Under the pieces are notes generated by a model. That model saw only the letters and a program-made list of their open reading frames with translations, had not been told where the DNA came from and did no database searches. Positions 36,434 to 45,141 of a stretch of 64,000 nucleotides of DNA are shown here, piece by piece. Source of the DNA: Vibrio tubiashii (GTDB lineage: Bacteria; Pseudomonadota; Gammaproteobacteria; Enterobacterales; Vibrionaceae); NCBI RefSeq assembly GCF_028551255.1, contig NZ_CP117029.1:2046001-2110000 (forward strand). Reading direction: 5' to 3'. Position numbers and translations under genes: made by a program. The first letter of the stretch is position 1. Every line of letters begins with the position of its first letter.

Positions 36434-38476
36434 ATGGGAATCGCATATCACACCTATATTGGTAAGCAGATAACGCATTTACCTAACCTCCCCTGTCGTG
36501 CGGCAGGCAATGTTTCGCTCAATACCCCTGTTGGCAACTGTGTTGACCAATTTGGTCGAATATGGTTGGCGGATACCGCACACAATCGAGTTCTCGTCTT
36601 CGATAGAAAGATGGACAAGTTGTTAGCTAGCTTTGGCAGTGTTGGTAATGGCAGCCAGCAGTTCAATATGCCCTTTCGCCTGTTACCCCATCCAGATAAA
36701 CCTTGGATTTACGTCAGCGACATTGCCAACAAACGTATCCATATCCTTGAATACGATCACGCGCTCAACATCCACTCAATCAGCAACTTTGGCAGCGGTG
36801 ATCCCATCAACTTACAAGGTCCAAACGGATTAGCTTTCTTTCAGGGTAAGCTGTGTGTCGCTGATGAGTTTTACGAAGGTGAAAAAGGTGAAAGCCGGTT
36901 AGTGATTTTCAATGAGGAAGGTAAATGGTTAAGAGACATCACAGTCATCGAAGCCAAAGAGCCAGTTCACTTTTTATGGCCTCAGGGACTGAGTTGCGAT
37001 CTCGACGGTCATCTGTACATTGCGAATACTGGCTTTGCGACTGTAGTTCGCTGTGACTGGGAGGGAAATCCTGTCCCATTCGCGAATGGTAAAACTTATC
37101 TAGATGGTATCGATCTCGCTCGCGATGTCTCAATCATTGATAACCGAATCCTTATCCCGGGAGCCAAGCAGTATTCGGTGTCTGTTTACGATATTGATGG
37201 CCATTTTTCAGGTAATCTCACCGGCTTCTTTTCACCAATACAAATCACCAAACTTGACCAAAATCGCCTGTTGATCACCGAGCCCATTCTCGCTTCTTTG
37301 CAGATTCATCAGATTGACTGGTCAGAATTATCCCCTCAACTGCCTATATCGACATTAGTGGTTGATCAATTGGGCGATGAGCGCGATAAAAAGGGACAGC
37401 TGCACTTTGTCACCTCAGTGGCTGGCGATACATCTCCCGTTCCAACAAACAACTCCGAAAGTCGTTACCCTATTATCAGTGAATGGTGGGAAAACCACTT
37501 TGAACAGCAAGATAAGTGGCTCAACTCGATCCACCAAATCGATGCGCCTTCATGGGTCTCAATGACCTTAAGTACCCAGATGGAGTGGACGCAAAAATGG
37601 CAACAAACCTGGGTACGAATATTCCTTGGCGATAAGTTTGATGACCCAAATCAACTGCTTTGGCTGGTTGACGCCGGTAACTATCAACTGCAAGCGACAG
37701 AAAGCACTCAACCCGATGCAGCAAGACCGGGCAGCTTGCCTCTTTTACCCGGATCACTTGGGATCTGTTCTTTAACTCCTTCGTCGCCATTGCTCGGACA
37801 GCTCAACCCAGACATACCTTTATTGGTTGTAAGCAATTACATCAGCGGTATTGTGACGATTTATCAATATGATGAGTTAATTGGCGAGCTAGTACCCTTT
37901 AGCTATTTTGGAGGTTTGGGTCACCAAGAGTGGCAGTTATTCAAGCCTCAAGGTGTTGCCGTCGATCCAATAAGCCGCGATATCTATATTGCTGATTCTG
38001 GCAATAATCGCATTAGTCGTTGGCGACTCAATCAACAAGGAATCGCTGGCTTAGTCACTACCTTTGGTGAAAAAGGCCATGGTGACAATGAATTTTTTAC
38101 ACCAACCGACATCACGATTACACCGGATGGTCAAAAGTACATAACCGATCAAAACAACAATCGCGTGGTGATTTACGATCGTCATGATCAATACGTTGGC
38201 AGTTTCGGTCAGCAAGGTTACGGAACGAACAATGACAACTTCCTACTACCGACCAGTATAGACTTTGACCATGGTAAGTTGTTTGTATCTGATTTGGTTA
38301 ATCGAGCTATCAAGGTCTTTGACCAACAGGGACAATTCATTGATAGTTTTAGTGGCTTTGGTGCCGACCCAAGTAAAGGCCAGTTATGGATGCCATACCT
38401 GCTTCACGCACATAATCATACCCTCTACCTACCCGACTGCGCTCTTAATCGAGTTAACGTTTATAAGATTAGCTAA
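36434..38476 (+). CDS. NHL-repeat beta-propeller protein
   Basis: This 680-residue protein contains NHL-type repeats in two blocks. The N-terminal block (about 25-280) includes GRIWLADTAHNRVLVFDRK, WIYVSDIANKRIHI and HLYIANTGFATVVRCD. The C-terminal block (about 490-680) includes DIYIADSGNNRISRWR, KYITDQNNNRVVIYD, KLFVSDLVNRAIKVFD and LYLPDCALNRVNVY. The middle 200 residues, including an acidic/Trp-rich stretch (SEWWENHFEQQDKWL), are not recognised. No signal peptide or membrane segment is seen, so it is probably cytoplasmic. NHL propellers bind proteins, RNA or small ligands; no catalytic motif was identified. It is followed after 10 bases by a 76-codon gene. Confidence 0.8.
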   Translation: MGIAYHTYIGKQITHLPNLPCRAAGNVSLNTPVGNCVDQFGRIWLADTAHNRVLVFDRKMDKLLASFGSVGNGSQQFNMPFRLLPHPDKPWIYVSDIANKRIHILEYDHALNIHSISNFGSGDPINLQGPNGLAFFQGKLCVADEFYEGEKGESRLVIFNEEGKWLRDITVIEAKEPVHFLWPQGLSCDLDGHLYIANTGFATVVRCDWEGNPVPFANGKTYLDGIDLARDVSIIDNRILIPGAKQYSVSVYDIDGHFSGNLTGFFSPIQITKLDQNRLLITEPILASLQIHQIDWSELSPQLPISTLVVDQLGDERDKKGQLHFVTSVAGDTSPVPTNNSESRYPIISEWWENHFEQQDKWLNSIHQIDAPSWVSMTLSTQMEWTQKWQQTWVRIFLGDKFDDPNQLLWLVDAGNYQLQATESTQPDAARPGSLPLLPGSLGICSLTPSSPLLGQLNPDIPLLVVSNYISGIVTIYQYDELIGELVPFSYFGGLGHQEWQLFKPQGVAVDPISRDIYIADSGNNRISRWRLNQQGIAGLVTTFGEKGHGDNEFFTPTDITITPDGQKYITDQNNNRVVIYDRHDQYVGSFGQQGYGTNNDNFLLPTSIDFDHGKLFVSDLVNRAIKVFDQQGQFIDSFSGFGADPSKGQLWMPYLLHAHNHTLYLPDCALNRVNVYKIS

Positions 38477-38486
38477 GGAGTTAGTG

Positions 38487-38717
38487 ATGACATCAGTATT
38501 CGACAAAGCCAAAGCGAAACGCTTAAAGCAGACAAGTTCAGTCTCTCAGCAAGCAACGGAGGCGAGCGAAAAGCTTGCCAACCAATATCAATGCGTGACC
38601 CAGCATTGTTTAGAGCAACCTTCTTCTCATCAGACACGGGAAAAACTGGAACAGTGGCACAAAGCTCATCAAGAGCACGCCAATCACCACATTATGTCTC
38701 CGCCTCACGAGAACTAA
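38487..38717 (+). CDS. Small hypothetical protein coupled to the NHL gene
   Basis: This 76-residue protein starts MTSVFDKAKAKRLKQTSSV from an ATG preceded by AAGGAG, 10 bases after the NHL stop. The longer frame upstream is a shadow of the NHL gene. The protein is hydrophilic and predicted helical, with CVTQHC (two cysteines spaced by four) and a His-rich tail (HKAHQEHANHH). A metal or redox role is possible but only inferred. No family recognised. A strong terminator follows. Confidence 0.7.
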   Translation: MTSVFDKAKAKRLKQTSSVSQQATEASEKLANQYQCVTQHCLEQPSSHQTREKLEQWHKAHQEHANHHIMSPPHEN

Positions 38718-38743
38718 AAAAGCGAGCCAAATGGCTCGCTTAC
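38718..38743. terminator. Terminator between the NHL unit and the ABC exporter operon
   Basis: AAGCGAGCC (38720-38728), loop AAAT and GGCTCGCTT (38733-38741). A residues precede it, so it also works for the minus-strand operon that ends at 38744. Confidence 0.8.
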
Positions 38744-39448
38744 TCATGCAACTTGTGCAATAGGTTTTCGGTCAGAAATTACTTTGCCATCTTTAATCGT
38801 GATAATGCGTTTGGTGCGTTCTGCCAGTGCATTATCGTGTGTCACGATGATGAATGTTCGTCCCTCGGCATGAAGCTGATTAAACAGGGCTTCAATCTCT
38901 GCACCCGATTTTGAGTCTAACGCCCCAGTCGGTTCATCGGCGAGAATAATTTGCGGATCATTGACTAAGGCTCTGGCAATCGCCACCCTCTGCTTTTGAC
39001 CACCTGATAATTGGTTGGGCTTGTGATCAAGGCGATCACCCAGTCCCACTTGTTCAAGCAATTTTGCTGCTCGTCTTCGGCGTTCTTTGGCTTTCACGCC
39101 CGAATAAACAAGAGGCAACGCCACATTGTCGAGTGCTGTCGCGTATTCGAGCAAATTAAAGCTCTGAAAAACAAAGCCTATTCTTTGATTGCGAATCCCC
39201 GCAAGCTCATTAGCACTTAAGTTCGCCACATTCTGACCCGCTAACTGATAGTCACCTGCTGTCGGCTTATCTAAACAGCCAAGCATATTCATCAGGGTCG
39301 ATTTACCCGAGCCAGACGGACCTAAAATAGATAGAAACTCACCTTGATTAATAGTCAGCTCTACGCCATCAAGCGCGCGAACTTCCGCTTCTCCGCTCGA
39401 ATAGTATTTGCAGATATTGTTCAGCTCGACGAGCGCTTGCTGTGACAT
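38744..39448 (-). CDS. MacB-type ABC exporter, ATP-binding subunit
   Basis: This 234-residue ATPase of the MacB/LolD group has Walker A GPSGSGKST, signature LSGGQKQRVAIARAL, Walker B IILADEPTGALDS and the switch histidine IIVTHD. It is the last gene of a five-gene minus-strand operon (adaptor, outer-membrane channel, two permeases, ATPase). The start at 39448 has GGAG; the frame upstream of it overlaps the permease gene and is rejected. The energy unit is separate here, unlike MacB itself where ATPase and permease are fused. Confidence 0.9.
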   Translation of the reverse strand: MSQQALVELNNICKYYSSGEAEVRALDGVELTINQGEFLSILGPSGSGKSTLMNMLGCLDKPTAGDYQLAGQNVANLSANELAGIRNQRIGFVFQSFNLLEYATALDNVALPLVYSGVKAKERRRRAAKLLEQVGLGDRLDHKPNQLSGGQKQRVAIARALVNDPQIILADEPTGALDSKSGAEIEALFNQLHAEGRTFIIVTHDNALAERTKRIITIKDGKVISDRKPIAQVA

Positions 39449-39467
39449 TTTCTCTCCACAATTGTTA

Positions 39468-40754
39468 TTACTCACTTTGTAACGCCTCCAACGGACTGAC
39501 TTTCGCTGCTCGATTCGCTGGCAACCAGGCTGAAGCAACGCCAATAATGATTAAGGTCGTGATCACCACCAGCACCACAATCCAAGATAGTTCAGGAACC
39601 GGTTTTCCTAGCTGCTCGTAAAACACATTGCCTTCCAAGCTGATTGCACTGAGTGCGGATACCAGCGCATAAGTCACACCAAGACCGAGCACTCCCCCTA
39701 GCATCATGGTCATGAGTGACTGCACCAGATAGTGCAAGCGTATCGCGGTCGGGGTTGCTCCAACCGCCATTCTCACTCCGATATCACGGGTCGAGCGTTT
39801 CACTGTCGCGTACATAACGTTGGCAATGCCTACCCCCGCTACAGCGAGCGTGACAAAACCAATAATGCCAAGGAAACTCTGCAAACCAATTAGGAACTGC
39901 TGCATGCTTTTCTGTTGCAGGAACATATCTTCGATTTGTACAACCTGCTCATCATTGACGCTTGCGCCATGCTTACGTGCTATCACTTGGCGAATCGTCT
40001 TTGCCAACGCCTTTCTATCTGCAGTCGCTTTTGGCTCGACATTGATACCTGCAATTTCACCGTTGGCGTGAAAACGCTGCCAAGTTGCCAGTGGAACAAA
40101 GCTTGAGTAATTGATTTGGTCGCCCTGCTCAATTTCAGCGCTGTTCTTTTTCAGTACCCCAACAACCGTAAACTCTTCACTGCCAATCTTGACCTTTTTC
40201 CCCACCGGATTGACTTGCAGTGTGACTGCCGCGAACCAACTAAAGTCTTCTACAGGATTAAATAGATCAGCCGCTAACGAGTAACCTAAAACCACGACTT
40301 TACGCATCTCTTTTTGATCGAGAGGGTTGAGCCAGCGACCACCAGCTAAAGGTTGCAAATTTGTCAGCAAAGCAAATTCCGTCGTCACCGCTAACGGCTC
40401 TTGCCATGAGCCTCGATCACCAGCACTAATACGCTCATTCCATCTTGCAGTGGGTACAACCCCTTTCACCTCGGGTAACGCGCGAACCACGTCGGCATCT
40501 TGCGCTTTAAGGGTTAGGAACTTTCCTTGATGAAAAGCGCCGTAATCGACAGTAGCCATACCACCAGTCAGATAGATGAGATTACCGTTGCCATTTTGCG
40601 CGGTTCTCAATACACCCTGACGGATCCCTTCACCAACAGATAACATCGCTGCGATACAAAGTGTCGCCCATGCGACCGCTAAAATTGTCAGACCCAACCT
40701 GAGTTTTTCTGCTGCCATCTCTTGGAAGATTTGTCTCATTGGTAACAGCATCAT
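39468..40754 (-). CDS. MacB-type ABC exporter permease, second copy
   Basis: This 428-residue protein has one N-terminal membrane segment (LRLGLTILAVAWATLCIAAM), a periplasmic MacB_PCD domain of about 230 residues, and three C-terminal FtsX-type segments with TRDIGVRMAVGATPTAIRLHYLVQSL, the usual mechanotransmission turn. Its ATG overlaps the stop of the preceding permease as TAATG, so translation is coupled. The longer frame upstream of 40754 lies within that permease gene and is not used. With the first permease it should form a heterodimer. Confidence 0.87.
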   Translation of the reverse strand: MMLLPMRQIFQEMAAEKLRLGLTILAVAWATLCIAAMLSVGEGIRQGVLRTAQNGNGNLIYLTGGMATVDYGAFHQGKFLTLKAQDADVVRALPEVKGVVPTARWNERISAGDRGSWQEPLAVTTEFALLTNLQPLAGGRWLNPLDQKEMRKVVVLGYSLAADLFNPVEDFSWFAAVTLQVNPVGKKVKIGSEEFTVVGVLKKNSAEIEQGDQINYSSFVPLATWQRFHANGEIAGINVEPKATADRKALAKTIRQVIARKHGASVNDEQVVQIEDMFLQQKSMQQFLIGLQSFLGIIGFVTLAVAGVGIANVMYATVKRSTRDIGVRMAVGATPTAIRLHYLVQSLMTMMLGGVLGLGVTYALVSALSAISLEGNVFYEQLGKPVPELSWIVVLVVITTLIIIGVASAWLPANRAAKVSPLEALQSE

Positions 40755-41968
40755 TAAGCCCTCGCGCTCAAAGCGATAACCGGAGTCAAGCGTGACGCTC
40801 TCCTCGCAGGGAAGTATGAGGCTAGCAGAGCCAAAACAAGCGTTACTAACAGTGACCAAGCAATTGAATCTGGCGTAATCACTGGCGAGCCAAGCCAATC
40901 AGGTAAAGTTACTGTACTTAACAAAGACACAAGCGCGTAAGAGATGGTTAACCCAAGCCCTGTCCCAACGGCAACTAAGATTAACCCTTCGAGAATGAAC
41001 TGACCCAATATCGAATTTTGCGTTGCACCAATCGCCAATCGAACCCCTATCTCGCGTGTTCTTTCCGTCACAGATAGGAACATAATGTTAGCCACGCCTA
41101 ATGCCCCAACGGCCATCGTCATTGCCCCGCTCGCGCCAAGGAAGATCTGAATACCGCGGAAAATCCCAGTAATCAATGCGCCGCCCTCACTGAAGTCGGG
41201 CAGATTTATCGCCTCTTTATCGCTCGGGTCAAAATGCAGTTGTTTGGCAAAGAAGGTCACTAAACTTTGCCTGAAAGACGCGCTATCCATACCTTCAATA
41301 GGTTTGAGTAACAACATCCACGGTTTAGCATCCCACAAATCGAGATAAGTGGTTTGCGGAACAAAGACCTTGCGGCTATCACCAAAGGAAATCCCCGCAT
41401 CTTCATCCTTAATAACACCTATGACCAAGAAAGGAATACCGTTGACTTTGACCTGTTCGCCGACCTTGATGTTACCCATTTTGGCAATTTGGTCACCGAG
41501 AACAGCCACTCGCGTATGGTTAATGACATCACTCGGCGAGATGTTGCGCGAGCCAGATTCAAGCTTACGCTGCACTAAAGAAAAGTAAGACGGATCTATC
41601 CCACTCACAAAACCAGATAACTTCTGCCCTCTAACGTTGGTTACACTGGCGTCCCACTTCGCGTACACCGTTGATGCTTGCGCGACAAAACCCGACTGTT
41701 TGAGCATATCGACCTTGTCTTGCTCAATAGTAATTTTTCGTCGTGAGGGCATACCGTGCCAAGGCTTACTGGTACTTGAAGGGAAAGCGATTTGCACGTT
41801 GTTAACCATAAACGACAATGACTGAGTTTGATGACGATAGAAGCCTTCACCGAGCGCAATCAAAACAACAACAGAAATCACTCCCCATGCAATGGCAATG
41901 ATCGCTAAAATGCTTTTTAGCCTATGTGCCATCAAGGTTTGCCATGTTTGCTGTAACAAACTGCTCAT
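40754..41968 (-). CDS. MacB-type ABC exporter permease, first copy
   Basis: This 404-residue protein has the same layout as its neighbour: an N-terminal segment (LKSILAIIAIAWGVISVVVLI), a periplasmic domain, and three C-terminal segments preceded by TREIGVRLAIGATQNSILGQFILE. The two permeases are clearly paralogous but different. It overlaps the upstream channel gene by four bases (ATGA). Substrate unknown. Confidence 0.87.
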   Translation of the reverse strand: MSSLLQQTWQTLMAHRLKSILAIIAIAWGVISVVVLIALGEGFYRHQTQSLSFMVNNVQIAFPSSTSKPWHGMPSRRKITIEQDKVDMLKQSGFVAQASTVYAKWDASVTNVRGQKLSGFVSGIDPSYFSLVQRKLESGSRNISPSDVINHTRVAVLGDQIAKMGNIKVGEQVKVNGIPFLVIGVIKDEDAGISFGDSRKVFVPQTTYLDLWDAKPWMLLLKPIEGMDSASFRQSLVTFFAKQLHFDPSDKEAINLPDFSEGGALITGIFRGIQIFLGASGAMTMAVGALGVANIMFLSVTERTREIGVRLAIGATQNSILGQFILEGLILVAVGTGLGLTISYALVSLLSTVTLPDWLGSPVITPDSIAWSLLVTLVLALLASYFPARRASRLTPVIALSARA

Positions 41969-43236
41969 GAATCAAAAGCCTGAGAAATCAAAGCCATAGT
42001 GCTGTCATCTAACTTACCAGCAGTTTGCAGTAGTCCGACTCTCTGACGCCAGTAGTTATATAGGTTGGTTTGCAGGCTATTCTTTGCATCGAACAGACTG
42101 TTGTGCGCATTGATCACTTCCGACACTTCAAGAAGGCCTGCATCATAGAGCTTCTCTTTACTGCGCAGCACCTTAGCTCGTGATTCAACCAGTTCATCCG
42201 CCATCAATACCTGACTCCAGTTGATATCAACCTGAGTAAAGCGCTGTATGATGCGTTTCTGGATATCTATTTCTACTCGACGCAAATCTTGTTTGGCACT
42301 TAAGATATTAAGCGATGCTTCATCAACTTTAGCGCGCGTCGCCCCATTAAGATCAATCGGCACACTGAGTGTAATCCTGGCATTGAATTCACCGCTTGAG
42401 CGTCTATCGTCATCGCTGTAGCCTAGCTTGCCTTTAACCGTCGGGTAATACCCCCCTTGAGCAGAGTCTTTAGCAAATTCACTCGCTTTCACATTCTGCA
42501 TGGCAACCAATAACTCTGGGCTACTGTCTTTGGCTAGCTTGAGCCACTGTTCTTGAGAATCGACTAACATTGGTGGCTGAACAAGCAAGTCTGTTCGGAC
42601 TTGGTCTACCTCTTCAGGCATCTGATTGATCAGTGCGGCAAGTTCTGCTTTTTTACTTTGTAACTGAGCTTGAGCCTTGAGAATCGCAGCTTTTTCCGAA
42701 ACTTGAGTGGCTCTAATTTCTTCCACATCAATGGATTTCACTTTGCCCGCTTTGTATCGTTTCTCGATGATCTTAAGTAACTTAGCCCCTTCTTCTAGTT
42801 TGTTTTGCGCCAATACAAGGTCCCCCTGAGCACTGGCCATATCAAGATAACTAGTAAGTAGTTTTTGCGCCAATTCATTGTGTGTTTGAGACAGCTCTAA
42901 TTGGGCTTTTAGTAAGTTTGCTTCTGCTCGGTCTAAATCTGACCACAAGCTGCTATCCCAAATGGTTTGGGAAAGGTTGGCACCATAGCTGTTGGTCTTG
43001 TGTGTCGTTTCGTTCCAATTAGCAGAAGCATCGGCACTTAAAGAAGGCAGTAGCGAACTACGGCTGGATGAAATGCCCGTTTCACCTAACTGAACACCTA
43101 TCTTGGCTTTTTCGTAATTAGGATCGCTCTGCTTTGCTTGTTGCCATGCCTGTTCAATAGATATCGCGTAACTCGGCAAACTGAGGGTTGTTGCCAGTAA
43201 CACAACACTGATTTTAGATAGGTGCAACTTAGCCAT
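41965..43236 (-). CDS. TolC-family outer-membrane efflux channel (exporter operon)
   Basis: This 423-residue protein has a signal peptide (cleaved after PSYA) and two TolC-type repeats of coiled-coil plus strands (SIEQAWQQAKQSDPNYEKAKI at the start; NVKASEFAKDSAQGGYYPTVKGKLGYS in the second half). It would form the outer-membrane duct for the MacAB-like pump. It overlaps the adaptor gene by eight bases and the first permease gene by four. An operon-encoded TolC paralogue suggests a dedicated export path. Confidence 0.87.
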   Translation of the reverse strand: MAKLHLSKISVVLLATTLSLPSYAISIEQAWQQAKQSDPNYEKAKIGVQLGETGISSSRSSLLPSLSADASANWNETTHKTNSYGANLSQTIWDSSLWSDLDRAEANLLKAQLELSQTHNELAQKLLTSYLDMASAQGDLVLAQNKLEEGAKLLKIIEKRYKAGKVKSIDVEEIRATQVSEKAAILKAQAQLQSKKAELAALINQMPEEVDQVRTDLLVQPPMLVDSQEQWLKLAKDSSPELLVAMQNVKASEFAKDSAQGGYYPTVKGKLGYSDDDRRSSGEFNARITLSVPIDLNGATRAKVDEASLNILSAKQDLRRVEIDIQKRIIQRFTQVDINWSQVLMADELVESRAKVLRSKEKLYDAGLLEVSEVINAHNSLFDAKNSLQTNLYNYWRQRVGLLQTAGKLDDSTMALISQAFDS

Positions 43237-44362
43237 GGGCAGCCCCCATCATCATGCTGTTATCAATGATCTCTTCATCCAGTTCAACGCCATCGAGCAC
43301 TTCCACATTTATGCCGTCTGAAAGACCTAATTTCACTTTCTGTTTATGGAAACCTTGCTCCGAGTTATCAGGAATCAGAACATTGGGTGTATCACCCTCA
43401 AACTGAAGTACACGCTCTGGTAGCGTCAGTACGTTTTCCGACTTTTTAAGCGTGATTTGTGCGGTTGAAGAGAACCCTGAACGCAGCATTATATCTTGAG
43501 GAATTTTCAGTTCACCGACTTCTACCCCGAAGCCATTATCGAAACTCTTGGCCGTAGTCGAACCCGGAGAATTAAGGTTTTCTGACTGGATCGCCACCTT
43601 AGTCAGCACACCTTCGATTTCAACTTCAGGGTATGGCGCTACCGTAAGAATCACAGGCATACCCGGTGACAGCTGAGCCGCATCATGCTCACTGACACTG
43701 CCTTTGAAAATCAGACTTTTCATGTCTGCCAGTGACATCATCTCGGTCGCAGCTTGGCTAGATTCGGTGGAAATAATTGGCTCACCGACTTCTACTTTTC
43801 GATTCAGCACAGTGCCGTCAATCGGAGCATAGATGGTGGAGGTTAAACGAGCATTACCTATTGAAGCCTCACCACTTCGGATCAGCTCAAGGTTTTGGCG
43901 TTTCTGTAACACATTGGCTTTAGCTGACTTAACGACCGAACGCGCGGTAACATATTCATCGTAATTACGTGGAATAATATCTTGCTTAACCAAGCTCTCT
44001 AAGTTGGCGAGTTTTTGCTTTGCCGACTCAAGGTCCGCTTCGCTACGCATTAATTCGGTTGAGGCATCAGTCAGGGCTTTAGGTGTTGGGTTTGGGCGTA
44101 CTTTGATCAGAGGCTGTCCCTGTTTTACTTTCTCACCCACTTGCGCGTAGATTTCTCCAACAATCCCATCAATTTGTGACTTTATCGAAACTGAGTGTGC
44201 CGGAACGATTTTACCTACCGCAACCGCCTGTTTCTCAATGGTTCCTTTTGCGACTGCCAGCATAGGAAAGGCTTGTGGCTCAGAAGAAGATTGCAGATAA
44301 AAATACGCGCCGCCACCTAGCAATGCGACACCGATAGCAGATAAAAGCCAACGTTTAGCCAT
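43229..44362 (-). CDS. Periplasmic adaptor (MacA/HlyD family)
   Basis: This 377-residue adaptor has one N-terminal membrane anchor (LLSAIGVALLGGGAYFYLQ). It continues with a lipoyl/barrel-sandwich half (GKIVPAHSVSIKSQIDGIVGEIYAQVGEKVKQGQPLIKV), a helical hairpin (about 95-160), the second lipoyl half (IYAPIDGTVLNRKVEVGEPI) and beta-barrel/proximal domains. It bridges the permeases and the TolC-like channel. First gene of the operon; GGAAG precedes the ATG. Confidence 0.9.
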   Translation of the reverse strand: MAKRWLLSAIGVALLGGGAYFYLQSSSEPQAFPMLAVAKGTIEKQAVAVGKIVPAHSVSIKSQIDGIVGEIYAQVGEKVKQGQPLIKVRPNPTPKALTDASTELMRSEADLESAKQKLANLESLVKQDIIPRNYDEYVTARSVVKSAKANVLQKRQNLELIRSGEASIGNARLTSTIYAPIDGTVLNRKVEVGEPIISTESSQAATEMMSLADMKSLIFKGSVSEHDAAQLSPGMPVILTVAPYPEVEIEGVLTKVAIQSENLNSPGSTTAKSFDNGFGVEVGELKIPQDIMLRSGFSSTAQITLKKSENVLTLPERVLQFEGDTPNVLIPDNSEQGFHKQKVKLGLSDGINVEVLDGVELDEEIIDNSMMMGAAHG

Positions 44363-44495
44363 AGTTTACTTCCAAAAATTGTTTTGCGTAGCCATCTGAC
44401 TACCTCAAGATTATAAAGTTCCGGTGATAATACAGGATGTAAAATCAAATAATACATATGAAGTTTGTATGAGTTTGTCGTGCTAGATTGACAAT

Positions 44496-44528
44496 AAAAA
44501 ACGGCCAATTGAAATTGGCCGTTTTTTG
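44496..44528. terminator. Terminator between the copper operon and the ABC exporter operon
   Basis: ACGGCCAATT (44501-44510), loop GA and AATTGGCCGT (44513-44522), flanked by A and T runs. It ends the cupredoxin gene transcript on the minus strand. Confidence 0.8.
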
Positions 44529-44542
44529 CTACGCTAATGGGT

Positions 44543-45079
44543 CTATAAAGTGGCGCTTTTTACCATGCCAGCTTCAGCGTGTCCCGGAATGTTACAGGCA
44601 AATTCCACCTTATTGTCACCATGGAAATGCCAAAGTAACTGTTTGGCTTTGCCTGGTTCTACAGTCACTGTGCTGCCAGAATCATGAGCATGACCCGCCA
44701 TCGTTTTCATCATCTCGCGGTGTTCGAGCTGCTCTTTTGCTGACCCAATTGAAAACTCATGATCTATCTTGCCTGTATTCATCACCACAAACTGGACCAC
44801 ATCATTAGGCTCAATCTTGACCTCTTTCTTAAAACGAATAGTCATATCATCGCTGAGAACAACGTGGACGACCTTGTCAGGTTTTGCGCCTGTCGCAGGC
44901 ATACCAACGTCTGACATGCCTTCCATATTCATCATGTTTGAATGATCCATGTTGGAGTGATCCATTGCCATCATCTGACCATGATCCATATCTCCATGAT
45001 TCATCATCGAATGGTCCATCTGAGCGAAAGCGTATGAACTAACCAAGGCTGTTGTGATCAATGCGAATGTCTTTTTCAT
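44543..45079 (-). CDS. Met/His-rich type-1 copper cupredoxin
   Basis: This 178-residue periplasmic protein has a signal peptide (to about residue 19) and a Met/His-rich stretch at 21-60 (repeated MDHS/NMDH words) that can hold Cu(I). The cupredoxin domain follows, with the full type-1 copper set His107, Cys162, His167 and Met172 (ACNIPGHAEAGM). It is the last gene of the cus operon, 62 bases after cusA. A role in periplasmic copper binding or delivery to CusCBA is inferred from position and ligands. Confidence 0.85.
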   Translation of the reverse strand: MKKTFALITTALVSSYAFAQMDHSMMNHGDMDHGQMMAMDHSNMDHSNMMNMEGMSDVGMPATGAKPDKVVHVVLSDDMTIRFKKEVKIEPNDVVQFVVMNTGKIDHEFSIGSAKEQLEHREMMKTMAGHAHDSGSTVTVEPGKAKQLLWHFHGDNKVEFACNIPGHAEAGMVKSATL

Positions 45080-45141
45080 CTTTTATATCCTTACGATTAG
45101 GTTGTAGGCAGCAACAATGACATTGCCACCTACGATTGAAG

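Noticed and set aside
40755-40898. The 48-codon extension of the second exporter permease
   Set aside because: It overlaps the first permease gene entirely; the TAATG junction at 40754 is the expected coupled start.
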